Origin: Actinomycetes bacterium
GTDB taxonomy: Bacteria > Actinomycetota > Acidimicrobiia > Acidimicrobiales > RAAP-2
DNA length: 33,412 nucleotides
NCBI GenBank assembly: GCA_021823525.1
Contig: JAKANY010000017.1
Location: 1-33,412, forward strand
Direction of reading: 5' to 3'
Shown in pieces: positions 7,671 through 15,564 of the stretch. The first letter of the stretch is position 1, and each line of letters opens with the position of its first letter. Below the pieces are notes generated by a model. It did no database searches. It saw only the letters and a program-made list of their open reading frames with translations, and was not told where the DNA came from. A program made the translations under genes and the position numbers.

Positions 7671-8741
7671 CTAGGCCCCACTGCGTAGGCGCAGGATCAC
7701 CTGGTTGGCGAGAAGCCGTCCCGCCGGCGCCAGGCGCACCACGCCGTCGCGCACCTCGACGAGGTGCGCGATCTCCTCGAGGGAGTCGAACGCCTCGCGC
7801 GGCACGCCCGTGCGCGTGCGCAGCGCTAGCGCGTCATGCTCGAAGCGCCGGGTGTCCTCGTCGAGCACCTCCTCGCCGGCAACCGGTGACCGACCGGCCT
7901 CGACGAGGCGCACGTAGCGATCGGGCGTGCGCACGTTCCACCAGCGACGCCCCGCGCGGTGGGAGTGGGCCGCGGACCCCACGCCCTGGTAGTCCCCCTG
8001 GTCCCAGTAGAGCTGGTTGTGGCGCGACTCGTGCCCGGGACGGGCCCAGTTCGAGATCTCCTCCCACCGGTAGCCCGCCTCCTCGAGACGCCGGCCCACC
8101 AGGTCGTAGGCCGCGGCCTCGGCGTCCTCGTCGGGGTGGCGCGCCGGGTCCCGGCCGAGGGGCGTGGCCGGCTCGGGGGTGAGCACGTAGCAGCTGATGT
8201 GCGGCGGCGGCCCGGGCAGGCCGAGGACGTCGTCGAGCGTGCGCGCCACGTCGGCCAGCGACTCGGCCCGCGATCCGACGATCAGGTCCATGTTCCAGTC
8301 GGTGAAGCCCGCGGCGGCCACGTTCGCGGCGACCTGCGCGTGCGCCCCCACGCCGTGGCGCCGACCCAGATCGGCCAGGACGTGGGGCTGGGTGGACTGG
8401 ATCCCGAAGGACATGCGCGTCACGCCCCCCGCGCGGTAGGCGATCAGGCGCTCGAGGGTCGCATCCTCGGGGTTGCACTCGACGGTGACCTCGGCGTCCG
8501 CCACCCGCTCGATGTCGCCGAGCACGCCCACCAGCGCCGCGGCGGGCAGGCGTGAGGGCGTGCCCCCGCCGAAGAAGACCGAGGTCGCGGCCGGCCGGTC
8601 CGCCGCGCTGCGCGCCAGCTCGGCGTGCAGCGCCGCGGCGTAGCGATCCTGCAGCTCGTCGCGGTCGTCGTAGGTCGCGAAGGCGCAGTAGTCGCACCGC
8701 TGCGCGCAGAAGGGGACGTGGACGTAGACGCCGAAGGTCAC
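7671..8741 (-). CDS. hemW: HemW-like radical SAM heme chaperone
   Basis: A 356-residue radical SAM protein of the HemW family (often misnamed coproporphyrinogen III oxidase), which binds and delivers heme. The 4Fe-4S motif CAQRCDYC (C-x3-C-x2-C) is about 12 residues from the start. It is followed by the GGGTPS motif and the HemW-specific HNQLYW plus GVGSAAHSH stretch. True coproporphyrinogen dehydrogenase HemN has an additional cysteine and N-terminal extension that are missing here. The GTG start overlaps the photolyase stop by four bases. In many bacteria hemW lies between lepA and hrcA; here those two genes are adjacent without it, so it has been relocated. Confidence 0.92.
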   Translation of the reverse strand: MTFGVYVHVPFCAQRCDYCAFATYDDRDELQDRYAAALHAELARSAADRPAATSVFFGGGTPSRLPAAALVGVLGDIERVADAEVTVECNPEDATLERLIAYRAGGVTRMSFGIQSTQPHVLADLGRRHGVGAHAQVAANVAAAGFTDWNMDLIVGSRAESLADVARTLDDVLGLPGPPPHISCYVLTPEPATPLGRDPARHPDEDAEAAAYDLVGRRLEEAGYRWEEISNWARPGHESRHNQLYWDQGDYQGVGSAAHSHRAGRRWWNVRTPDRYVRLVEAGRSPVAGEEVLDEDTRRFEHDALALRTRTGVPREAFDSLEEIAHLVEVRDGVVRLAPAGRLLANQVILRLRSGA

Positions 8742-10099
8742 GGGACGCGCCCCCGGCTCGCGGAGCGGACCTGGGCGAAGCGGGCCAGAGCCTCGGCGCG
8801 CTCGGTGGCCAGGTCCACCAGGGGTGCGACGCGCGCACTCGACCCTCCCTCCGGCGCAGCCCCGTAGCGCCGCGCGTAGGCTCCCGTCGCGTCGAAGCGC
8901 GCGGCCTGGCGCTCGGGGTTGAAGATCCGGTGGTAGGGCGCCGCGTCGGTGCCGGTGCCCGCGACCCACTGCCAGCCGTGCTGGTTGGACGCGACGTCGC
9001 CGTCGACGAGCGACCACAGAAACCACCGCGCGCCCCAGCGCCAGTCCAGGTGCAGGTGTTTGACCAGCAGTGAGGCGCAGACCATGCGGGCGCGGTTGTG
9101 CATCCACCCCTCGGCGAGGAGCTGGCGCATGCCCGCGTCGACCAGTGCGAAGCCCGTCTCGCCGCGAGCCCAGTGGCGGAAGCGCGCCTCGGCGGCCGGC
9201 CCCCGGTCGACGGGCAGACTCGCCATCGGCGCGCGCAGCGCGCGCCAGGCCGACGCCGGATGGTGCCACAGGACGTCGGCGTAGAACTCCCGCCAGACCA
9301 GCTGGCGGCGGAACGCGTCGGCCGCGAGCCCGGCGCCGTCGAGCGCCGCGAGCACGGTGCGCGGGTGGAGGGCCCCCACGCGCAGGTGCGGGCTGAGGCG
9401 GCTCGTCGCATCGCGGCCCGGCTCATCGCGACCGTCCGCGTACGAGGCGACGCGCGCGACGAACGCGGCCAGGTCCCGCTGCGCCGCCTCCTCGCCCGCG
9501 GCGGGCCGGGCCGGGGCCGGACCGTCGGGCAGGTCGCCGAAGTAGGCCGGACGTCGACGGGCCACCTGGGCGCGCAGCGCCCCCGCGCCCTCGCTGCGCG
9601 CGCGGAGCCACGTGACGTCGGGGCGTGCCGTCACGTCGTCGACGCCGTGGCGCGCCCACGCACGCGCGTAGGCGCTGAAGACCGCGTAGGGTCGCCCATC
9701 GGGCTGGCGGACGACACCGGGCGCGACCCCGTAGGGCGTTCCCACGTCGCGCCAGGCGACACCCGCCGCCGCGAGGCGCGACGCCACCTCCCCGTCACGC
9801 CGCCGACCCGTCGGCGAGGGCTCGCCGGTGACGTAGACCGCGTCGGCCCCGACCTCGCGCGCGACGTCGACGACGACCGCGCGCGGGTCGCCCGTGCGCA
9901 CGACCAGGTGTCCGCCGCAGGACGCCTCGAGCGCACCGAGGGCCTCGCTCAGGTACCAGCCGCGCGTGGGACCGGTCCCCGCGGCCAGGCGCGGATCCAC
10001 CACGAAGAGTCCCAGGACCGGGCCGCGCGCCGCGGCGGCGGCCAATGCCGGATGGTCGTCGAGGCGCAGGTCGCGCCGGAACCAGACGAGTGAGCGCAC
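8738..10099 (-). CDS. phr: Deoxyribodipyrimidine photolyase (class I)
   Basis: A 453-residue FAD enzyme that repairs UV-induced pyrimidine dimers using light. The N-terminal alpha/beta antenna domain starts WFRRDLRLDDHPAL. The FAD-binding helical domain shows TSRLSPHLRVGALHPR, QLVWREFYADVL, then EGWMHNRARMVCASLL and the C-terminal block DGDVASNQHGWQWVAGTGTD. Conserved tryptophans for electron transfer are present in those blocks. The start is GTG at 10099 with a good Shine-Dalgarno (GGGAGG, 5 bases upstream), 19 bases after recO; the frame stays open further upstream, but that part overlaps recO. A photolyase between recO and hemW is not a usual arrangement and groups two DNA repair genes. 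Confidence 0.95.
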   Translation of the reverse strand: MRSLVWFRRDLRLDDHPALAAAAARGPVLGLFVVDPRLAAGTGPTRGWYLSEALGALEASCGGHLVVRTGDPRAVVVDVAREVGADAVYVTGEPSPTGRRRDGEVASRLAAAGVAWRDVGTPYGVAPGVVRQPDGRPYAVFSAYARAWARHGVDDVTARPDVTWLRARSEGAGALRAQVARRRPAYFGDLPDGPAPARPAAGEEAAQRDLAAFVARVASYADGRDEPGRDATSRLSPHLRVGALHPRTVLAALDGAGLAADAFRRQLVWREFYADVLWHHPASAWRALRAPMASLPVDRGPAAEARFRHWARGETGFALVDAGMRQLLAEGWMHNRARMVCASLLVKHLHLDWRWGARWFLWSLVDGDVASNQHGWQWVAGTGTDAAPYHRIFNPERQAARFDATGAYARRYGAAPEGGSSARVAPLVDLATERAEALARFAQVRSASRGRVP

Positions 10100-10118
10100 C
10101 GCACCTCCCGGGCGCACC

Positions 10119-10850
10119 CTACCGGGGTGCCCCCGGCGGATCGGCCAGCGTGCGCAGGCGCCGTCCCAGGTGCTCCTCGATGGCCCCGCCCAGCAGCGCG
10201 CGCGCCTCGGCGCTCCCGGGGGGGTCCTCCTCGCGCAGCACGTTCGCCAGGTCGCCGCCGGTGATGCGCCGCAGCAGCGCCAGCGCCGGTGCCGAGAGGG
10301 GGCGGCCCCGCCGACACTCGGGACACAGCGCCCCGCCGGTCGCGGCGTCGAAGGCGACGAGAGGCTCGACCCGCCCGCAGTTGACGCACGCGTCGAGCAC
10401 GAGCGCCAGCCCGTCGAGCGCGAGCAGGCGCGCGTAGAAGGCCGCGGGTACCAGGTCGGGGCGCAGGGCGCTGTCGTCGAGCGCGCGCAGGACGCGCACC
10501 AGGAGCGCGAAGCGTGCCTCGTCGGCCAGATGGTCGGCGGGCGTCGCGTCGACGGCCTCGACGATGGCGAACCCGGCCGCGATGCGCTCGTAGGAGGCGC
10601 GAAGCGTCGCCAGGTGCTCGACGCGCGCGACGTGGCGCACGATGTAGCGCTCGCCGCGACCCTGCACCAGGTCGACGCGCACCACGGCCAGCGGCTCGAG
10701 CGCCGCGCCGAGCCGGCTCGTGGGCTTGCGCGCACCCTTGGCCAGGACGCGCACGCGCCCCGCCGTGCGGGTGAACAACGTGGCCGTGCGGTCCGCCTCG
10801 CCCTCGGGCCAGGTCCGCAGGACCACGGCCTCGTCGGCCAGCTCCCTCAC
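10119..10850 (-). CDS. recO: DNA repair protein RecO
   Basis: A 243-residue recombination mediator that helps load RecA at single-stranded gaps with RecR. The N-terminal OB fold begins ADEAVVLRTWPEGEADR and continues through KGARKPTSRLGAALEPL. The C-terminal part has a zinc-binding pair CVNC...CPEC (about residues 147-167). The GTG at 10850 overlaps the stop of the small membrane protein gene (GTGA); a longer reading upstream is low-complexity overlap with that gene. In many actinomycetes recO follows era directly; here the era block and the uppS-recO block are separated by dinG and a permease gene. Confidence 0.93.
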   Translation of the reverse strand: MRELADEAVVLRTWPEGEADRTATLFTRTAGRVRVLAKGARKPTSRLGAALEPLAVVRVDLVQGRGERYIVRHVARVEHLATLRASYERIAAGFAIVEAVDATPADHLADEARFALLVRVLRALDDSALRPDLVPAAFYARLLALDGLALVLDACVNCGRVEPLVAFDAATGGALCPECRRGRPLSAPALALLRRITGGDLANVLREEDPPGSAEARALLGGAIEEHLGRRLRTLADPPGAPR

Positions 10851-11059
10851 CGACCGTCCCGAGGGCGTGGGGGGAACTTGGGACGGCGCGGGGGGATCCC
10901 GAGCAGGCGCTCCAGGGCCACCCCCACCGCGACGAGGACGGCCAGCACCAGGGGCACCACGAGGGGCGCGACGAGCGACCGCTCGCGCGCCACCGCGAGG
11001 ATCCACAGCCCCACGTAGGCCAGCCCGCCGAGCAGCGCCACGACCCGCCCCAGCATCAT
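10847..11059 (-). CDS. Small two-helix membrane protein of unknown function
   Basis: A 70-residue protein with two hydrophobic segments, about residues 4-21 (GRVVALLGGLAYVGLWILAV) and 28-46 (LVAPLVVPLVLAVLVAVGV). They are separated by a short charged turn and followed by a basic Pro/Arg-rich tail. The ATG overlaps the uppS stop (ATGA) and its stop overlaps the recO start (GTGA), so it is coupled on both sides. That is good evidence that this short frame is really translated. I do not recognise a family. A role connected to UppS at the membrane is possible from position alone. Confidence 0.65.
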   Translation of the reverse strand: MMLGRVVALLGGLAYVGLWILAVARERSLVAPLVVPLVLAVLVAVGVALERLLGIPPRRPKFPPRPRDGR

Positions 11060-11796
11060 CGGTCCAGGCCGCCGAAGCGCCGCTCGCGCTGCTGGAACTC
11101 CTCGATCGCCGCGAAGAGATCCTCCCGGCGGAAGTCGGGCCACAGGACGTCAGTGAACACCAGCTCGGCGTAGGCCAGCTCCCACAGGAGGAAGTTGGAG
11201 ATCCGGTGCTCGCCCGACGTGCGCACCACCAGGTCGGGATCGGGCAGCTCGGGATGGTAGAGGCGCTCGCGGATCGCCCGCTCGCTCACGCCCGCGGGCG
11301 CCACGCCATCGGCCACCAGGCGCGACACGGCGTCGACGATCTCGGCGCGCCCGCCGTAGTTGAAGGCGATGTTGAGGGTCATGCGGCGATTGTGCTCGGT
11401 GAGGCTGCGCGACTCGTCCATCCGCCGCAGCACCTGGCGCGGCACGCGCCAGTCCCGCCGACCGGAGAACACGATGCGCACGCCCTCGTCGTGCAGCTCG
11501 TGTGAGCGGCGCTCGAGGAGGCCCTTGTTGAAGTTCATCAGGAACCGCACCTCGTCGGTCGGACGTCGCCAGTTCTCGGTGGAGAACGCGTAGACCGTCA
11601 GGGCGCGCACGCCCACGGCGAGGGCGCCGTAGGTCGTGTCCATCAGCGCCGCCTCGCCCGCGGCGTGCCCGTCGGTGCGCGGCAGCCCCCGCCGCCTCGC
11701 CCAGCGCCCGTTGCCATCCATGACGACGGCGATGTGCGTGGGGACTCGGGTCCGATCGATCCACTCCGGGACCGGGAGCGGGCGCGGGTCGGGCAC
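11056..11796 (-). CDS. uppS: Undecaprenyl (polyprenyl) diphosphate synthase, cis type
   Basis: Makes the C55 (or similar) polyprenyl diphosphate lipid carrier for cell-wall synthesis by cis condensation of isopentenyl diphosphate. It has 246 residues, normal for the family. The catalytic Asp lies in VVMDGNGRWA (about residue 27). The substrate-binding blocks FSTENWRRP and RTSGEHRISNFLLW are intact, and the C-terminal LWPDF block is present. The GTG start has TAGGTT plus 6 bases in front of it. It is the first gene of the uppS-recO-phr-hemW unit and is divergent from dinG. Confidence 0.95.
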   Translation of the reverse strand: MPDPRPLPVPEWIDRTRVPTHIAVVMDGNGRWARRRGLPRTDGHAAGEAALMDTTYGALAVGVRALTVYAFSTENWRRPTDEVRFLMNFNKGLLERRSHELHDEGVRIVFSGRRDWRVPRQVLRRMDESRSLTEHNRRMTLNIAFNYGGRAEIVDAVSRLVADGVAPAGVSERAIRERLYHPELPDPDLVVRTSGEHRISNFLLWELAYAELVFTDVLWPDFRREDLFAAIEEFQQRERRFGGLDR

Positions 11797-11802
11797 GGGT
11801 CC

Positions 11803-11808
11803 AACCTA
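11803..11808 (-). promoter_or_regulatory. -10 of uppS (TAGGTT)
   Basis: TAGGTT on the minus strand is followed by GGACCC and the GTG start at 11796, a 6-base spacing that predicts leaderless transcription. It lies in the 54-base divergent gap with dinG. Confidence 0.55.
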
Positions 11809-11838
11809 GTTCGCGACCTTCGCTGCGGCGCCGCCACG

Positions 11839-11844
11839 TACGAT
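11839..11844 (+). promoter_or_regulatory. -10 of dinG (TACGAT)
   Basis: TACGAT is followed by CTCCGC and GTG at 11851, the same 6-base spacing as the divergent uppS promoter. No Shine-Dalgarno sequence is present. Confidence 0.5.
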
Positions 11845-11850
11845 CTCCGC

Positions 11851-13821
11851 GTGCGATCCTTCGACCCCGACGAGATCGACGAGGATCCGGGACCCGACGA
11901 GGGCGACGACGCCCCGCGCGCCGACGATCCGGCGTCGCGGCGGGCGGTCGCCGCGGCGCGACGGCGACTCGAGGCCGTGCGCGCCCGCCTCGCGAGCCCC
12001 GAGGAGCGCCCCGAGCAGGTCGCCCTGGTCGACATCGTGGCGGCCGCCATCTGCCAACGGCGCTCCGTGGTCGTCGAGGCCGGCACCGGGGTGGGCAAGT
12101 CGCTCGCCTACCTCGTCGCGGCGGCCGGCGCGGAGCGACGGACGGTCGTCGTGACGGCCACCAAGAACCTGCAGGACCAGCTGGCCGAACGCGACGCCCC
12201 CCTGGTCGCGGCGCTCGAGCCCGGCTGGAGCGTCGCCGTCCTCAAGGGGCGCGCCAACTACGTCTGCCGCAACCGCCTGGACGCGGGTCCCGCCGAGAGC
12301 CTGCCGCTGGAGGAGACTGACCTGCCCCGCAGCGCCTCGGCGCAGGTCCGCCGCGTCCAGACCTGGCTGCGCTCCTCGGACAGCGGCGACCTCGACGAGG
12401 TCGCCTTCGAGCTCGACGCGCGCGTGCGCCGGGCGATCACCGTCTCGCCCGCCGAGTGCGTGGGCCGCACGGCGTGCCCCCAGGGCGCCACCTGCTTCGC
12501 CGAGGCCGCGCGCGACCGCGCCGCCCGCGCTGACCTGCTCATCGTCAACGCGCACCTCTACCTCGCGCACCTGGCCACGGATGGCGGCATCCTGCCCGAG
12601 CATGACCTGGTCGTAATCGACGAGGCCCACGCCTTCCCCGACATCGCGGCCGAGCTCCTGGGCGCGAGCCTGAGCCCGAGCCGTCTGCGCGCGGCGGCGA
12701 CGGCCGCTCGCGCGGTCGTGGGGCGCGCCGCGTGCGTCGAGGAGGTGACCACGGCGGCCGATCGCCTCCAGGACGCGCTGAGCCAGCGACTGCGCCAGGA
12801 CCGGCGCTCGGACCCCGACGACCGCATCACCCGCCTGCTCGACGAGTGCCGCACCGCGATCACGCACCTGGCCGAGGAGCTGCGCACGAGCCCCGGGGCC
12901 ACCGACCGCACCGACGCGCGCCAGCGCCGGGCGAGCGGACCCACCGCGCAGGTGCTGGCGGACCTGCGGCGCCTGTGCGACCCCTCGAGCGACGACGTCA
13001 CCTACCTGAGCGAGCGCGAGCACGAGTCGAGCATCGACCTGGCGGTCGTGGACCCGGGTGCGCGCCTGGCCACCGAACTGTGGCCTGGGGTCACCGGGAT
13101 CCTGGTCAGCGCGACGATCCCCGACGGCCTGCCCGCGGCTCTCGGCCTGGGCGACGTCCCTGTGACACGGATCCCCAGCCCCTTCGACTATCGCCACCAC
13201 GCCCTCCTCTACGTCCCGCGCGATCTGCCCGCCCGCACCGCCCCCGGAGCCGAGGCCGCGATCGTGGCCGAGCTGGCCACCCTCCTCGAAGCGGCGGGCG
13301 GGCGCACGCTCGCCCTGTTCACCAACCGGTCGGTCATGGCCCGGGTCGCCGAGGCGGTGGCCGACCAGGTGTCCACGCCCCTCCTCATCCAGGGCCGCCT
13401 CAGTCGGGACCGCCTGATCGCGCGCTTCCGTGACGAGCCCGCGACGAGCCTCTTCGCAGTAACCAGCTTCTGGCAGGGCGTCGACGTCCCCGGACACACG
13501 TTGAGCCTCGTCGTCATCGATCGGCTCCCCTTCCGCGTCCCCACCGATCCCCTGGTCCAAGCGCGTCGCGCGCGTGCCGCCCATCCCTTCCTCGAGGTCG
13601 ACCTACCCCACGCCACCCAGTTGCTCGCCCAGGGTGTCGGCCGCCTGATCCGCAGCGCCACCGACCGCGGCGTGGTCGCGGTCCTCGACACCCGCCTGGC
13701 CGACGCCCCCTATCGCTCGGCCTTCTTCCGGCGCCTTCCCCCGATGCGGCGCACGCGCGACCGCGAGGAGGTCGTGACCTTCCTGCAGGGACTGGCCGGT
13801 GACGAGGAGTTAGTAGACTAG
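11851..13821 (+). CDS. dinG: DinG/XPD-family iron-sulfur DNA helicase
   Basis: A 656-residue superfamily 2 helicase that unwinds DNA 5' to 3', linked in other bacteria to repair and removal of R-loops. Walker A is EAGTGVGKS (residues 76-84) and the Walker B box is DEAH (257-260). Four cysteines at about 139, 203, 209 and 215 would ligate the 4Fe-4S cluster. C-terminal helicase motifs include SFWQGVDVPG and QGVGRLIRS. The first 50 residues are very acidic. I chose GTG at 11851 because a -10 hexamer lies 6 bases before it; a longer frame from 11665 is antisense to uppS. No exonuclease domain is fused. Confidence 0.92.
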   Translation: MRSFDPDEIDEDPGPDEGDDAPRADDPASRRAVAAARRRLEAVRARLASPEERPEQVALVDIVAAAICQRRSVVVEAGTGVGKSLAYLVAAAGAERRTVVVTATKNLQDQLAERDAPLVAALEPGWSVAVLKGRANYVCRNRLDAGPAESLPLEETDLPRSASAQVRRVQTWLRSSDSGDLDEVAFELDARVRRAITVSPAECVGRTACPQGATCFAEAARDRAARADLLIVNAHLYLAHLATDGGILPEHDLVVIDEAHAFPDIAAELLGASLSPSRLRAAATAARAVVGRAACVEEVTTAADRLQDALSQRLRQDRRSDPDDRITRLLDECRTAITHLAEELRTSPGATDRTDARQRRASGPTAQVLADLRRLCDPSSDDVTYLSEREHESSIDLAVVDPGARLATELWPGVTGILVSATIPDGLPAALGLGDVPVTRIPSPFDYRHHALLYVPRDLPARTAPGAEAAIVAELATLLEAAGGRTLALFTNRSVMARVAEAVADQVSTPLLIQGRLSRDRLIARFRDEPATSLFAVTSFWQGVDVPGHTLSLVVIDRLPFRVPTDPLVQARRARAAHPFLEVDLPHATQLLAQGVGRLIRSATDRGVVAVLDTRLADAPYRSAFFRRLPPMRRTRDREEVVTFLQGLAGDEELVD

Positions 13822-13842
13822 TATTTCGAGTGATTTACTAGT
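13817..13842. promoter_or_regulatory. AT-rich inverted repeat upstream of the TSUP permease gene
   Basis: ACTAGTA (13817-13823) and TACTAGT (13836-13842) form a perfect 7-base dyad with a 12-base spacer. It stands out as AT-rich in a GC-rich window. It spans the dinG stop and lies 17 bases before the GTG at 13860. TAGTAT (13819-13824) inside the left arm resembles a -10 hexamer. It could be a repressor operator over the permease promoter. It is a poor terminator because the stem is short and AT-rich. Confidence 0.4.
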
Positions 13843-13859
13843 TCTTTAGGAGCCCTCCC

Positions 13860-14864
13860 GTGTCCCTGTCCCTCGTGGTCGCCTCCGCCGTGGTGGGCCT
13901 CCTCGTGGGGCTGACCGGCACGGGCAGCGGTGCCCTGCTCACGCCCCTGCTGATCGGGTGGTTCGCTGTGGGCCCGGTGACCGCCGTCGCCACCGACCTG
14001 GTCGCCTCGGCCGTCCTCCGCCCGCTCGCCGTCATCACCTACGGGCGGCGCGGCGCGGTGGACTGGGGAGTCGCGCGGCGCGTGGCCCTGGGCGCGATGC
14101 CCGGCGCCCTGCTGGGCAGCCTCCTGCCGGCCAGCGCGCTGCTCGCGGGCGGGCGACTGCCACGGGTGATCGGCGTGGTCCTCCTGGCCGGAGGCGCCGC
14201 GCTCCTGGCGCGAGCGGCCGGTGCGCTGCGCCGGCGACGCCCCCGCACGCCGCCGACGTGGCTGACCGTCGGCGTCGGGCTGGTGGGCGGAGTGGCGGTG
14301 GGCGCGACCTCGGTGGGCGCGGGGGCGCTGATGATCGCGGTCCTGGCCCTGACCCACCCGTCGCTCGAGGGCCGGCGCCTGGTGGGCACCGATCTCGCCC
14401 AGTCGGTCCCCCTGGCCGCGGCGGCGGCCGCCGGGGCCCTCGGCGGCTCGAGCGTCTCGGGACCGCTGCTCGTGGCCATCCTCGCGGGCGCACTCCCGGG
14501 CGCCCTCGTCGGCTCGAGACTGGCCAACGGGCCGCTGGAGCGCGTCGCGCGGATCCTGGTGGTGGCGCCCACGACCGCGGCGGGGCTGGTGCTGGTCGGA
14601 GTGCCGGCGATCGTCGGGATCGTCGCGGGTCTCGCCGCCGCCGGAGCGGCCGCGGCGCTCAGTACCCGAAGCGGTCGAGGGCGTCGTCGCGACGCTGCCA
14701 GTCCGGCTCGACGACGACGCGCAACTCCAGGAACATCCCCTCGGGAAGCTCCTGGCGAGCCGCCGTCCCGATCGCCCGCAGCATCTGGCCCCGGTGGCCG
14801 ATCACGATCGCCCGCTGGCTCGGGCGCTCGACGACGATCTCGACGGACGCTCGACGATCGGTGA
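13860..14864 (+). CDS. TSUP-family (TauE/SafE-like) membrane permease
   Basis: A 334-residue membrane protein of the TSUP/DUF81 family, whose members move sulfur compounds or organic anions such as sulfite or sulfoacetate. The N-terminal block VVGLLVGLTGTGSGALLTPLL and the second-half repeat VGGVAVGATSVGAGALMI are the family's paired motifs. About eight hydrophobic segments end near residue 267. An AGGAG Shine-Dalgarno lies 7 bases before the GTG. The last 68 or so residues are Arg/Ser/Pro-rich and coincide with the part antisense to era (206-base overlap), so this tail may be unselected read-through. The substrate cannot be inferred. Confidence 0.82.
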   Translation: MSLSLVVASAVVGLLVGLTGTGSGALLTPLLIGWFAVGPVTAVATDLVASAVLRPLAVITYGRRGAVDWGVARRVALGAMPGALLGSLLPASALLAGGRLPRVIGVVLLAGGAALLARAAGALRRRRPRTPPTWLTVGVGLVGGVAVGATSVGAGALMIAVLALTHPSLEGRRLVGTDLAQSVPLAAAAAAGALGGSSVSGPLLVAILAGALPGALVGSRLANGPLERVARILVVAPTTAAGLVLVGVPAIVGIVAGLAAAGAAAALSTRSGRGRRRDAASPARRRRATPGTSPREAPGEPPSRSPAASGPGGRSRSPAGSGARRRSRRTLDDR

Positions 14865-15564
14865 GCTCGATGACGCGGCAGTGCACCGCGTGGGGCAGCT
14901 CCTCACGCGTGCGCCGCGCCACCTGCTCGCGCACGAGCTCGGCCACCCACTCGGAGGCGGGGACGTCGGAGACCTCCTCGGGGGGGAAGAGGAACGGCGA
15001 GTCCGGCATCCGGTCGCGCAGGTGCGTGCGCAGCCCGTCGACACCGGCGCCCGTGCGCGCCGAGGTCGCGAAGTAGTCGACGCGCGCGCCGACCGCGGCG
15101 GCCCGCTGGGCGTCCGCGATCTCCTCGACCACGCGGCTGACCGCCAGCAGCTGGTCGGCCACCGTGCCGCGCCGGGCCCGATCGACCTTGCTCACGACCA
15201 CGACCGGGTGGAGGTCCGGCGCGCCGGCCGCCTCGCGCACCAGCGTCTCGAGCGTCGTCCGGTCGCCGGGCCCCAGGACCTGGGTCGCCTCGACCACCGC
15301 CACCAGGGCGTCGACGTCACCGGCGGCGTGGCGCGCCGCCTGGTTGAGCCGGTGGCCCAGCGGCGTGCGCGGTCGGTGCAGCCCGGGGGTGTCGACGAAG
15401 ACCAGCTGCACGTCGCCATCGGTCAGGACGCCACGCACGGCGCGACGGGTCGTGTTGGGCGAGGCGGCCGTGATGGAGACCTTGGCCCCGACCAGCTCGT
15501 TGACCAGTGTCGACTTGCCCACGTTGGGCCGGCCGATGACCGCGATCATCCCGGCGCGGGTCAC
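14659..15564 (-). CDS. era: GTPase Era
   Basis: A 301-residue ribosome-assembly GTPase that binds the 3' end of 16S rRNA. The G1 motif is GRPNVGKST (residues 11-19), G3 is DTPG, and G4 is SKVD with Ser in place of the usual Asn. The G5 region reads TSARTG. The C-terminal KH domain has VIGHRGQMLRAIG. It is the last gene of the hrcA operon. GTG overlaps the CNNM gene stop (GTGA). Its 3' part is overlapped by the tail of the TSUP gene. Confidence 0.96.
   Translation of the reverse strand: MTRAGMIAVIGRPNVGKSTLVNELVGAKVSITAASPNTTRRAVRGVLTDGDVQLVFVDTPGLHRPRTPLGHRLNQAARHAAGDVDALVAVVEATQVLGPGDRTTLETLVREAAGAPDLHPVVVVSKVDRARRGTVADQLLAVSRVVEEIADAQRAAAVGARVDYFATSARTGAGVDGLRTHLRDRMPDSPFLFPPEEVSDVPASEWVAELVREQVARRTREELPHAVHCRVIELTDRRASVEIVVERPSQRAIVIGHRGQMLRAIGTAARQELPEGMFLELRVVVEPDWQRRDDALDRFGY

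Noticed and set aside
10100..10735. Longer photolyase start (665 residues in total)
   Set aside because: The extra N-terminal part overlaps recO out of frame. The GTG at 10099 has GGGAGG in front and leads straight into the photolyase domain.
13817..13850. Intrinsic terminator after dinG
   Set aside because: The dyad stem is only 7 AT-rich pairs with a 12-base loop and no run of T directly after it, so it would not fold stably. An operator is more likely.
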